From assembly GCA_023386135.1 (NCBI GenBank), contig JAEWKG010000337.1, forward strand, positions 1 through 21,399: a stretch of 21,399 nt of DNA. The letters run 5' to 3'. The notes under the pieces are model-generated. The model made no database searches and was not told the origin of the DNA. It was given only the letters and a program-made list of their open reading frames with translations. Positions within the stretch are counted from its first letter, which is position 1; every line of letters begins with the position of its first letter. The position numbers were made by a program, and so were the translations under genes. Positions 13,731 through 20,630 of this stretch are shown here, piece after piece. This DNA is from Pseudomonadota bacterium (GTDB lineage: Bacteria > Pseudomonadota > Alphaproteobacteria > Sphingomonadales > Sphingomonadaceae).

Positions 13731-15305
13731 ATGGAACCCCAGCATCTCCCCGATTCCATCCTGATCGTCGATTTCGGCAGCCAGGTGACCCAGCTCATCG
13801 CCCGTCGCGTGCGCGAGGCGGGGGTCTATTCCGAGATCGCACCCTTCACCACCGCCGAGGAGGCGTTCCACCGGCTCAGGCCCAAGGGCATCATCCTCTC
13901 GGGTTCTCCCGCCGGGGTGCCGGACGAAGGCAGCCCCCGCGCGCCGCAGATCGTGTTCGACAGCGGCCTGCCCATCCTTGGCATCTGCTACGGCCAGCAG
14001 GTGATGACGCACCAGCTCGGCGGCACGGTCGAGGCGGGCAACCAGGGCGAATGGGACGGCGAGTTCGGCCGCGCGTTCCTGACCGTCACCAAGCCTTGCG
14101 CGCTGTTCGACGGCCTGTGGTCCGAAGGCGAACGGCACCAGGTGTGGATGAGCCACGGCGACAAGGTCACCCAGTTCGCGCCGGGCTTCGAAATCGTCGC
14201 CACCAGCGACGGCGCGCCGTTCGCGGTGATCGCCGACGAGAGCCGCAAATACTACGGCACCCAGTTCCACCCCGAGGTCGTCCACACGCCCGACGGCGGA
14301 AAGCTGATCGCCAATTTCGTGCGCCACGTCTGCGGCCTCACCGGCGACTGGACGATGGCCGAGTTCCGCAAGACCAAGATCGCCGAGATCCGCGCGCAGG
14401 TGGGCAGGGGCCGGGTGATCTGTGGCCTCAGCGGCGGGGTCGACAGCGCGGTCGCCGCGGTGCTCATCCACGAGGCGATCGGCGAGCAGCTTACCTGCGT
14501 GTTCGTCGATCACGGCCTGATGCGGCTTAACGAGGCGGAGCAGGTCGTCACCCTGTTTCGCGATCACTACAACATCCCGCTGGTCCACGTGAACGCGGAA
14601 GAGATGTTCCTCTCCGGCCTCGCCGGCGAGACCGACCCTGAAAAGAAGCGCAAGTTCATCGGCAAGGCCTTCATCGACCTGTTCGAAGCCGAGGCGAAGG
14701 CGATCGGCGGGGCGGATTTCCTGGCGCAGGGCACGCTCTATCCGGACGTGATCGAGTCGGTGTCGTTCACCGGCGGGCCGAGCGTCACGATCAAGAGCCA
14801 TCACAACGTCGGCGGCCTGCCCGAGCGGATGAACATGGCGCTGGTCGAGCCCCTGCGCGAGCTGTTCAAGGACGAGGTCCGCGAACTCGGGCGTGAGCTC
14901 GGCCTGCCCGAAGTGTTCGTCGGCCGCCATCCGTTCCCCGGCCCCGGCCTCGCCATCCGCATTCCCGGCGAGGTCACCAAAGAACGCTGCGACATCCTGC
15001 GCAAGGCCGACGCGGTGTACCTCGAGGAAATCCGCAACGCCGGCCTCTACGACGCGATCTGGCAGGCCTTCGCGGTGCTGCTGCCGGTCCGCACAGTCGG
15101 GGTGATGGGCGACTATCGCACCTACGACAGCGTCCTCGCCCTGCGCGCGGTGACCAGCACCGACGGGATGACCGCCGACATCTATCCGTTCGATGCCGCC
15201 TTCCTCAGCCGCGTGGCGACCCGCATCGTCAACGAGGTGAAGGGCGTCAACCGGGTGGTGTACGACTACACTTCGAAGCCACCCGGCACGATTGAATGGG
15301 AATAA
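13731..15305 (+). CDS. guaA: GMP synthase (glutamine-hydrolysing)
   Basis: A 524-residue cytosolic enzyme converting XMP to GMP with ATP and glutamine, the last step of guanine nucleotide synthesis. The class I amidotransferase domain shows ILIVDFGSQVTQLIARRVRE, nucleophile Cys86 in GICYGQQ, and His180/Glu182 in TQFHPEV. The ATP-pyrophosphatase loop GLSGGVDSAVAA follows (232-243). The dimerisation domain carries KSHHNVGGLPE, HPFPGPGLAIRIPGE and the canonical ending PPGTIEWE. Length is standard. ATG 13731 is chosen because MEPQHLPDSILIVDFG fits homologues; a farther upstream CTG frame is not needed. No strong ribosome site is seen. It overlaps the following kinase by ten bases. Confidence 0.97.
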   Translation: MEPQHLPDSILIVDFGSQVTQLIARRVREAGVYSEIAPFTTAEEAFHRLRPKGIILSGSPAGVPDEGSPRAPQIVFDSGLPILGICYGQQVMTHQLGGTVEAGNQGEWDGEFGRAFLTVTKPCALFDGLWSEGERHQVWMSHGDKVTQFAPGFEIVATSDGAPFAVIADESRKYYGTQFHPEVVHTPDGGKLIANFVRHVCGLTGDWTMAEFRKTKIAEIRAQVGRGRVICGLSGGVDSAVAAVLIHEAIGEQLTCVFVDHGLMRLNEAEQVVTLFRDHYNIPLVHVNAEEMFLSGLAGETDPEKKRKFIGKAFIDLFEAEAKAIGGADFLAQGTLYPDVIESVSFTGGPSVTIKSHHNVGGLPERMNMALVEPLRELFKDEVRELGRELGLPEVFVGRHPFPGPGLAIRIPGEVTKERCDILRKADAVYLEEIRNAGLYDAIWQAFAVLLPVRTVGVMGDYRTYDSVLALRAVTSTDGMTADIYPFDAAFLSRVATRIVNEVKGVNRVVYDYTSKPPGTIEWE

Positions 15306-16078
15306 GCCCGGCTTGGGATGCAGCCGATGCGGCTGTCGTGCGGGCAATCCAGGCGCGACATAACGGCGAACCCATCCTCGCCGGCCTCGCCGGAGCGCAA
15401 GGTTCGGGCAAATCGACCATGGCACCGCGCGTGGCGCAGCGGCTGGAAGATGCCGGTTTGAGAGCCGCCGTTCTCGCGCTCGATGATTTCTACCTGACCC
15501 GCGCCGAGCGGGCGCAAATGGCCCGCACGGTCCACCCGCTGCTCGCCACGCGCGGGGTGCCCGGCACTCACGACATCGCGCTGCTGACCCGCACGCTGGA
15601 CCGGCTGCTCGCTGGCGATAACGTGCAGATACCGCGCTTCGACAAGGCCACCGACGATCGCACCGCAGATATCCGCGAGATTGCGGGGCCGGTCGACGTG
15701 GTCCTGCTCGAAGGCTGGTGCATCGGCGCTCGCCCCCAGCCCGAGGCGGCGCTCGCCGATCCGGTGAACGACCTCGAACGGCGCGAGGATGCCGACGGAC
15801 GCTGGAGGACCTGGGTGAACGATCGGCTGGCGACCGATTACGCGGCGCTGTTCGGCCGACTGGGGCTACGCATCCTCTTGCGCGCGCCCAGCTTCGATGT
15901 CGTGCTTAGGTGGCGGACCGAACAGGAACAGCAATTGCTGTTCGGCGGCATGAAAACACCGGCGATCAAGCGCTTCATTGACCACTACCAGCGCATCACC
16001 CGCTGGATGCTGGAGGACGAATCCGCCGACCTGGTGATCGATCTCGACCCGGATCGAACGCCCAAGGTCAGGGCCTGA
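15296..16078 (+). CDS. P-loop kinase, D-glycerate 3-kinase-like (GLYK/Tda10 family)
   Basis: A 260-residue P-loop kinase. Walker A is GAQGSGKS (33-40). It is followed by the family hallmark LALDDFYLTRAER, then RGVPGTHD, the IPRFDKATDDR phosphoryl-transfer segment, and VVLLEGWCIGARPQ. This set matches the plant D-glycerate 3-kinase/yeast Tda10 relatives, which sit near uridine kinase and phosphoribulokinase. If the assignment holds, it makes 3-phosphoglycerate from D-glycerate; other acceptors are possible. The ATG lies inside the last codons of guaA (ten-base overlap), so it is probably co-translated. The stop overlaps the convergent SDR gene by 11 bases. Confidence 0.82.
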   Translation: MGISPAWDAADAAVVRAIQARHNGEPILAGLAGAQGSGKSTMAPRVAQRLEDAGLRAAVLALDDFYLTRAERAQMARTVHPLLATRGVPGTHDIALLTRTLDRLLAGDNVQIPRFDKATDDRTADIREIAGPVDVVLLEGWCIGARPQPEAALADPVNDLERREDADGRWRTWVNDRLATDYAALFGRLGLRILLRAPSFDVVLRWRTEQEQQLLFGGMKTPAIKRFIDHYQRITRWMLEDESADLVIDLDPDRTPKVRA

Positions 16079-17030
16079 AGCGCACCCCGGTCATCTCCTC
16101 CGACTTGCTCCACAACCGCTCGGCCAGCGCCTCGTCGCGCACGTGCGCCTGGACACCGCCCATCGGGTTGTCCTTGCGCGCCGGCTCGGCGACCTCGCAG
16201 TTCTCGAGATAGACCCCGCCCTTGTCCTCCAGCAGCGATGAGGTCGCGGCCCATACGGTGGTCGAGGCGCCCTGCTCTTCGCTCTTGAAGCGCTCGTTGA
16301 CGTTGCCCTCGGCGTCGATCCACCCCATCGCCACCTGCTCCTCATTCGAGAGGTGCCGCTGCAACGGCGTCATGATCCCGCCCGGATGCACCGCGAACGC
16401 GCGCACGCCGTGCGGCTGGCCCAGCTTGTCGAGTTGCAGCGCGAACAGCGCGTTGGCGCTCTTCGCCTGCCCGTAAGCGAGCCACTTGTCGTAATCGCGC
16501 CGCTCGAAGTTCGGGTCGTCGAGATCGAGCCCGTTCAAGCGGTGCCCGATCGACGACAGCACCACCACGCGCGCGCCGTGGGCCGCCTCGAGCAGCGGCC
16601 ACAGCCGCGCGGTCAGCTGGAAATGCCCCAGGTGATTGGTCGCGAACTGTCCCTCGTAGCCGCGCGCATCGCGAGCGAGCGGGCTCGCCATCACCGCCGC
16701 GTTGTTGATGAGGATATCGATCCGCTGCCACCGCTGCGCCACGGCCTGGGCGAATGAATCGATCGAGGCAGGATCGGCGAGATCGAGCGGCAGGATGGTG
16801 ATCGCGCCGGGCACCTCGCGCAGCACCTCCTCCGCCTGCGCAGTCCGCCGCGCGCCGACGATCACCTGGGCCCCGGCGGCGGCTAGTGCGCGCACGGTCT
16901 CGGTGCCGATCCCCGAGTAGCCTCCGGTCACCACCACGTGCTTGCCCGTGAGATCGATCCCCTCGACCACCTCCATCGCGGTCGATCGGTATCCGAAGGG
17001 TGAGCCGACCGGCTCCTGCGCGCTGACCAT
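16068..17030 (-). CDS. Short-chain dehydrogenase/reductase (retinol-dehydrogenase-like)
   Basis: A 320-residue classical SDR with a Rossmann fold. The cofactor loop TGGYSGIG is at 35-42, NNA at 109-111, the catalytic Ser around 160 (VVVLSSIGH), and YGQAK with Tyr186 and Lys190. The GARRTAQAEE stretch after beta-2 (Arg61/Arg62) suggests NADP(H) preference. FATNHLGHFQLT and the HPGGIMTPL segment after the active site match the retinol-dehydrogenase/WW-oxidoreductase-like subgroup. The substrate is not predictable. Start 17030 (MVSAQEP) has GGGAGA upstream; more distal in-frame starts run into the terminator of the neighbouring gene and are rejected. Confidence 0.9.
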   Translation of the reverse strand: MVSAQEPVGSPFGYRSTAMEVVEGIDLTGKHVVVTGGYSGIGTETVRALAAAGAQVIVGARRTAQAEEVLREVPGAITILPLDLADPASIDSFAQAVAQRWQRIDILINNAAVMASPLARDARGYEGQFATNHLGHFQLTARLWPLLEAAHGARVVVLSSIGHRLNGLDLDDPNFERRDYDKWLAYGQAKSANALFALQLDKLGQPHGVRAFAVHPGGIMTPLQRHLSNEEQVAMGWIDAEGNVNERFKSEEQGASTTVWAATSSLLEDKGGVYLENCEVAEPARKDNPMGGVQAHVRDEALAERLWSKSEEMTGVRFRP

Positions 17031-17071
17031 GACTTCTTCTCCCACCGACAATCCCGGCCGCGCATACGACA

Positions 17072-17104
17072 ACGGCCGCCCAGCAGAACTGGGCGGCCGC
17101 CGTT
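17072..17104 (-). terminator. Intrinsic terminator-like hairpin between secreted protein and SDR
   Basis: Arms GGCCGCCCAG (17074-17083) and CTGGGCGGCC (17089-17098) form a 10-bp stem, extendable by AACGG/CCGTT with a small bulge. It lies directly behind the gene at 17120-17515. The T-run afterwards is poor. Confidence 0.6.
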
Positions 17105-17119
17105 CGGATGTCCAGCGGC

Positions 17120-17515
17120 TCAGTCGGCCCGGGTGTAAGGGACGAAGTCGCCCAGGAACACGTTGCCGGTGTAAAAGCCCCCGTTGGTGTCGAAGGTCGT
17201 CACGATATCCTGCCGGCACAGCTGCGAGCCGGTCTGGCGGATCAGCAGCGCATCGTCGCTATCGAGCTCGCGGGCGTTCGCGGGCACGTTGACATAAATC
17301 GTGCGGCCGTGGCCGTAGACCACCGCGGTGCCGTCGATCACTTCGGAATCGCTGTTCACGCGGGTGTTGATGCAGTTCAGCGGCTTGCCGGCGACGCGGC
17401 CGTCGAGCAGCTTGGCGAGCTTCTGGTCGCCGGTCAGGCGTTCGCCGGCAACCGACGGGCCGGCGACCGTCACGGTCGCGGCGAGGGCTGCGAGGGCAAG
17501 GGCAATCCTTTTCAT
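17120..17515 (-). CDS. Small secreted protein of unknown function
   Basis: A 131-residue protein with a signal peptide (MKRIALALAALAATVTVAG, cleavage near SVAG|ER) and a mature region of about 105 residues. Two cysteines (48 in LNCIN and 100 in QLCRQD) probably form one disulfide. The rest is rich in Asp, Gly and Val with short beta-like segments (GTAVVYGHGRTIYVNV), ending FLGDFVPYTRAD. It fits a conserved hypothetical family of alphaproteobacterial periplasmic proteins; no activity is known to me. The start is secured by AAGGAG seven bases before the ATG. A very weak EcfG-like match (GGAAC-N17-GGTT, 17587-17562 on the minus strand) lies upstream. A hairpin terminator follows the stop. Confidence 0.82.
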   Translation of the reverse strand: MKRIALALAALAATVTVAGPSVAGERLTGDQKLAKLLDGRVAGKPLNCINTRVNSDSEVIDGTAVVYGHGRTIYVNVPANARELDSDDALLIRQTGSQLCRQDIVTTFDTNGGFYTGNVFLGDFVPYTRAD

Positions 17516-17575
17516 CGCTCATCTCCTTGGTGTTGGCCGCACCATTAACACACGCCAAATGAACCCGCGCTGACC

Positions 17576-18997
17576 TTACGCGGTTCCGCCCACGGTCAGC
17601 CCTTCGACCAGCAGGGTCGGCTGGCCGACGCCGGCCGGCACACTCTGCCCGCCCTTGCCGCACATGCCGACGCCTTCGTCCAGCGCCATGTCGTTGCCGA
17701 TCCCGCGCACCTTGGTGAGGACGCTCGGCCCGTCGCCGATCAGGGTGGCGCCCTTGATCGGCGCGCCGAGCTTGCCGTTTTCGATCTTGTACGCCTCGGT
17801 GCAGCTGAAGGTGAACTTGCCGCTGACGATGTCGACCTGACCGCCGCCGAAGCTCTTGGCGAAGATGCCGTTCTTGACGCGGCTCAGAAGTTCGGCCGGA
17901 TCGTCGTTGCCGGCGCGCATGAAGGTGTTGGTCATGCGCGGCATCGGCGCGTGGGCATAGCTCTCGCGGCGCCCGTTGCCGGTCGCCGAAACACCCATCA
18001 GCCGGGCGTTGAGCCGATCCTGCATGTAGCCCTTGAGGATACCGTCCTCGATCAGCACGGTCTCCTGCGTCGGAGTGCCTTCGTCGTCGATCGATAGAGA
18101 GCCACGGCGGTCCATGATGCTGCCGTCGTCGACGATCGTCACACCCGGGGCGGCGACACGGGTGCCGATCCGGCCCGAGAAGGCGCTGGTGCCCTTGCGG
18201 TTGAAATCGCCTTCGAGCCCGTGCCCGACCGCCTCGTGCAGCAGCACGCCGGGCCAGCCGGGGCCGAGCAGCACGGTCATCTCACCCGCGGGCGCGGCGA
18301 CGCTGCCCAAGTTGGTCAACGCCTGCGCCACCGCCATGTCGATCGCTCTCGACCAGTTCGCTTCATCGAACAGCGCATCGTAGAGGTAACGCCCGCCCAT
18401 GCCGAACGTCCCGGTCTCGCGCCGGCCATTGGCTTCGGCGACGACCGACACGTTGAGCCGCACCAGCGGGCGAATGTCTCGTGCGACGAAGCCGTCGGGC
18501 CGGACGATCTCGATCGCGCTCCACGACGCGGCGAGGTTGGCGGTCGCCTGCACCACGCGCGGATCGCGCGCGCGGGCGGCCGCGTCGATCTTTTCCAGCA
18601 GCGCCACCTTGTCGGCGAACGGCACCGCGTCGAGCGGGCTCGCGTCGGTGTAGAGATGGCGGTTGCTGCGCGGCGGCGGCGCGGCGTGTTCGCCCTTGGC
18701 GGGATCGAGCAAGCGCAGCGTTTCGCCCGCGCGGCGGATGGCGGCGGCGGAAATCTCGTTGGCGTGGGCGAAGCCGGTCATCTCGCCCGACACGCCGCGC
18801 AGGCCGAACCCGGCATCGCGCGAATAGTTGGCGGTCTTGAGCCGCCCGTCGTCGAACACGAACGCCTCGGTCGCGGCGAACTGGAGGTAGAGTTCGCCGT
18901 CGTCGCAGTCGCGCAAGGTCTCGGCGGCGAGCGCCTGCGCCTCGTCGGGGGTCAGCTTGCCGTCGGCATAGAGCAGCGCGTGCGGATCGGGTGTCAT
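17576..18997 (-). CDS. tldD: Metalloprotease TldD
   Basis: A 473-residue zinc protease subunit that, with TldE/PmbA, degrades unfolded peptides and matures some ribosomally made peptides in the cytosol. The zinc motif HEAVGH is at 254-259, followed by GLEGDFNRKGTSAFSG. The third ligand Cys446 lies in GVGMCGKGGQ. Other family stretches are DRRGSLSIDDEGTPTQET, NARLMGVSATGNGRRESYAH and the ending VEGLTVGGTA. Length agrees with E. coli TldD (481). The partner PmbA gene is not in the window, as is common in these bacteria. ATG 18997 gives MTPDPHALLY, without a strong ribosome site. The CHCC zinc-finger gene lies 32 bases upstream on the same strand, so co-transcription is likely. Confidence 0.95.
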   Translation of the reverse strand: MTPDPHALLYADGKLTPDEAQALAAETLRDCDDGELYLQFAATEAFVFDDGRLKTANYSRDAGFGLRGVSGEMTGFAHANEISAAAIRRAGETLRLLDPAKGEHAAPPPRSNRHLYTDASPLDAVPFADKVALLEKIDAAARARDPRVVQATANLAASWSAIEIVRPDGFVARDIRPLVRLNVSVVAEANGRRETGTFGMGGRYLYDALFDEANWSRAIDMAVAQALTNLGSVAAPAGEMTVLLGPGWPGVLLHEAVGHGLEGDFNRKGTSAFSGRIGTRVAAPGVTIVDDGSIMDRRGSLSIDDEGTPTQETVLIEDGILKGYMQDRLNARLMGVSATGNGRRESYAHAPMPRMTNTFMRAGNDDPAELLSRVKNGIFAKSFGGGQVDIVSGKFTFSCTEAYKIENGKLGAPIKGATLIGDGPSVLTKVRGIGNDMALDEGVGMCGKGGQSVPAGVGQPTLLVEGLTVGGTA

Positions 18998-19029
18998 ACA
19001 CCCGATATGGGCGCGTAAGCGCGCTTAAT

Positions 19030-19281
19030 CTAGGGCGTCGCGCCCGAAGAAATGTCGCTCAATGTCGCTTGATCGGCCCCGTCGGCCGGTCCGCCCCTCA
19101 GCACGAACCGCCGGTCGCAGTAGCCGCAGTCGACGTAGCCGTGCTCGTCGATCTCCAGCCACACGCGCGGATGGCCGAGCGCGCTTGGGACATAGCCCGG
19201 GCCGCCGCGGATCGCCTCGGCGCCGTCGCACGCGACGCGGCGTTCGTTGACCATGCTGACTTCGGGAGGCGGGATGCTCAT
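19030..19281 (-). CDS. CHCC zinc-finger protein (NDUFS6-like)
   Basis: An 83-residue protein with the zf-CHCC pattern: Cys18 (VACDG), His37 (LGHPRVWLEID), Cys52 and Cys55 (DCGYCDRRF). This is the same fold as the mitochondrial complex I accessory subunit NDUFS6, and bacterial homologues are alphaproteobacterial. A role in respiratory complex I assembly is plausible from that kinship but not shown here. Start 19281 gives MSIPPPEVSMVNERRVAC; 19302 would add seven residues. Neither has a strong ribosome site. It is divergent from the ABC ATPase gene (58 bases between starts) and upstream of tldD. Confidence 0.85.
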   Translation of the reverse strand: MSIPPPEVSMVNERRVACDGAEAIRGGPGYVPSALGHPRVWLEIDEHGYVDCGYCDRRFVLRGGPADGADQATLSDISSGATP

Positions 19282-19339
19282 GAGCCGCGCCGTTACCGGC
19301 ATTGCGAGGGGCGTGCAACGGCCCTAGTGGCTCCTCGCA

Positions 19340-20278
19340 ATGGCTACAGAACCCGCGATCCGCATCCGCGACCTCGTCAAGCGCTACGCCGGCGTAAAAG
19401 GGGAGGAAGGCAAGCTGGCCCTCAAAGGCGTCAGCTTCGACGTGCCGGAAGGGCAGATCTTTGGCCTGCTCGGTCCCAACGGGGCGGGCAAATCGACGCT
19501 GATCAATATCCTCGCCGGCCTCGTGATGAAGACCAGCGGCAGCGCGGAAATCTGGGGCTTCGACATCGACGCCCACCCGCGCAACGCCAAGCGCTCGATC
19601 GGCATCGTCCCGCAGGAGATCGTGTTCGACCCGTTCTTCACTCCGTTCGAGGTGCTGGAGAACCAGGCCGGCTTCTACGGCGTGCCCGCCGCGCTGCGAA
19701 AGTCGGAGGACCTGCTCGCCGCGGTCCACCTCGCCGACAAGCGCGACGCCTACGCCCGCACCCTGTCGGGCGGGATGAAACGGCGGCTGCTGGTGGCCAA
19801 GGCGATGGTTCACGCGCCGCCGATCCTGGTGCTCGACGAGCCCACCGCGGGCGTCGATGTCGAGCTCCGGCGCCAGTTGTGGGAGCTGGTCACGCAGCTC
19901 AACCGCGAGGGCGTGACGGTGGTCCTCACCACCCACTACCTCGAGGAAGCCGAGCAGCTGTGCGACCGGATCGCGATCATCAACCACGGCGAGCTGATCA
20001 CCGACAAGCCCACCCGCGAGCTGGTCGGCATGATGGCCGAGAAGGTAGTCGAGATCACCGTCGACCGCGACATGGCCGCGCCGCCGGTGCACGAGGCGTT
20101 CAAGAAGTCCGCGAAGAAGGGCGACCGGACGGTCGAGATCACGTACGACAAGGACAAGATCACCGCCGGCCAGGTGCTCGGCCTGGTGCAGGCGCAGGGT
20201 TTCGTAATCGAGGACGTGACCACCCGCGAGGCGGACCTCGAGGACGTGTTCGTCAGCCTGACCAGCAGCGCCGCCTAA
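19340..20278 (+). CDS. ABC-2-type transporter ATP-binding protein
   Basis: A 312-residue ATPase subunit of an ABC exporter of the NodI/DrrA-like ABC-2 group. Walker A GPNGAGKS is at 45-52, Q-loop Gln92, signature LSGGMKRRL from 142, Walker B ILVLDE 162-167, and H-loop His199 (TTHYLEEAEQL). A C-terminal domain of about 90 residues ends TREADLEDVFVSLT, usual for this group. An ABC-2 permease should be its partner, but no permease gene follows. The next gene is convergent, so the partner is elsewhere or the subunit is orphaned here. The stop codon lies inside a perfect palindrome (20276-20293). Confidence 0.92.
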   Translation: MATEPAIRIRDLVKRYAGVKGEEGKLALKGVSFDVPEGQIFGLLGPNGAGKSTLINILAGLVMKTSGSAEIWGFDIDAHPRNAKRSIGIVPQEIVFDPFFTPFEVLENQAGFYGVPAALRKSEDLLAAVHLADKRDAYARTLSGGMKRRLLVAKAMVHAPPILVLDEPTAGVDVELRRQLWELVTQLNREGVTVVLTTHYLEEAEQLCDRIAIINHGELITDKPTRELVGMMAEKVVEITVDRDMAAPPVHEAFKKSAKKGDRTVEITYDKDKITAGQVLGLVQAQGFVIEDVTTREADLEDVFVSLTSSAA

Positions 20279-20293
20279 GCGGGCGCCCGCTTA
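20276..20293. terminator. Perfect palindrome containing both stop codons of convergent genes
   Basis: TAAGCGGGCGCCCGCTTA is an 18-bp perfect palindrome. Its left TAA (20276-20278) ends the ABC ATPase and its right TTA (20291-20293) is the TAA of the minus-strand gene. As RNA it would form a 7-bp hairpin with a GCGC loop in either direction. There is no clear T-run, so terminator strength is uncertain. Confidence 0.55.
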
Positions 20294-20479
20294 CCCCAGG
20301 TAGCGCCCGCCCAACCCGGCGTCGCGCACTTGGAGCGGCGTCCAGGTATACGGCGCGCTTTCTTCCAGCGGCGTCGAGCAATGCCGGCAGCGGCCGACCT
20401 GGCCCCCGTGCACGCGGCGAACCGCGTTCGCGTCGACACTGTGCCGACCGAACGCGCACGAAATATGCGCAAGCTTCAT
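20291..20479 (-). CDS. Small Cys/His protein, possible zinc-binding
   Basis: A 62-residue protein, MKLAHISCAFGRHSVDANAV and onward. Cys8, His13, Cys31 and Cys34 (GRCRHCSTPLEE) give a C-x4-H ... C-x2-C arrangement that could bind one zinc ion; His24 and His33 are alternatives. No signal peptide or membrane helix is evident. I recognise similar short unnamed proteins in sphingomonads but no family. GAAGGG lies about nine bases before the ATG at 20479. The stop is embedded in the palindrome shared with the ABC ATPase. An overlapping frame (20275-20472, minus) is Arg/Ala-rich and rejected. The function is unknown. Confidence 0.68.
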   Translation of the reverse strand: MKLAHISCAFGRHSVDANAVRRVHGGQVGRCRHCSTPLEESAPYTWTPLQVRDAGLGGRYLG

Positions 20480-20497
20480 GTTGCGACCCTTCCCGTC

Positions 20498-20521
20498 CCT
20501 CATTCCCCTGTCGAAATGAGG
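20498..20521. repeat. Inverted repeat upstream of the 62-residue gene
   Basis: CCTCATT and AATGAGG form a 7-bp inverted repeat with a 10-base spacer, about 20 bases before the small Cys/His gene and in the divergent region with nadB. It could be an operator or a leader hairpin. Confidence 0.3.
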
Positions 20522-20630
20522 AGTTAGCCTAACGCGCAGCGAGCGAAACGGCGGAGCGCCAAAGCGTTCATTTTGCACCGCGGTCGGATGAATCTTGCAG
20601 CGCACCCGACCGGCAGGCATTTGTCCGCGC

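Noticed and set aside
13637..13798. N-terminal extension of the MFS transporter
   Set aside because: It overlaps guaA coding sequence, adds a non-membrane Cys/Ser-rich leader, and ignores the strong AGGGGAGG site before 13636.
12348..15425. Very long minus-strand open frame (1025 codons) across guaA and the MFS gene
   Set aside because: It is the shadow of guaA on one side and an out-of-frame reading of the MFS gene on the other. Composition is Arg/Ala/Asp/His-rich with no family motif.
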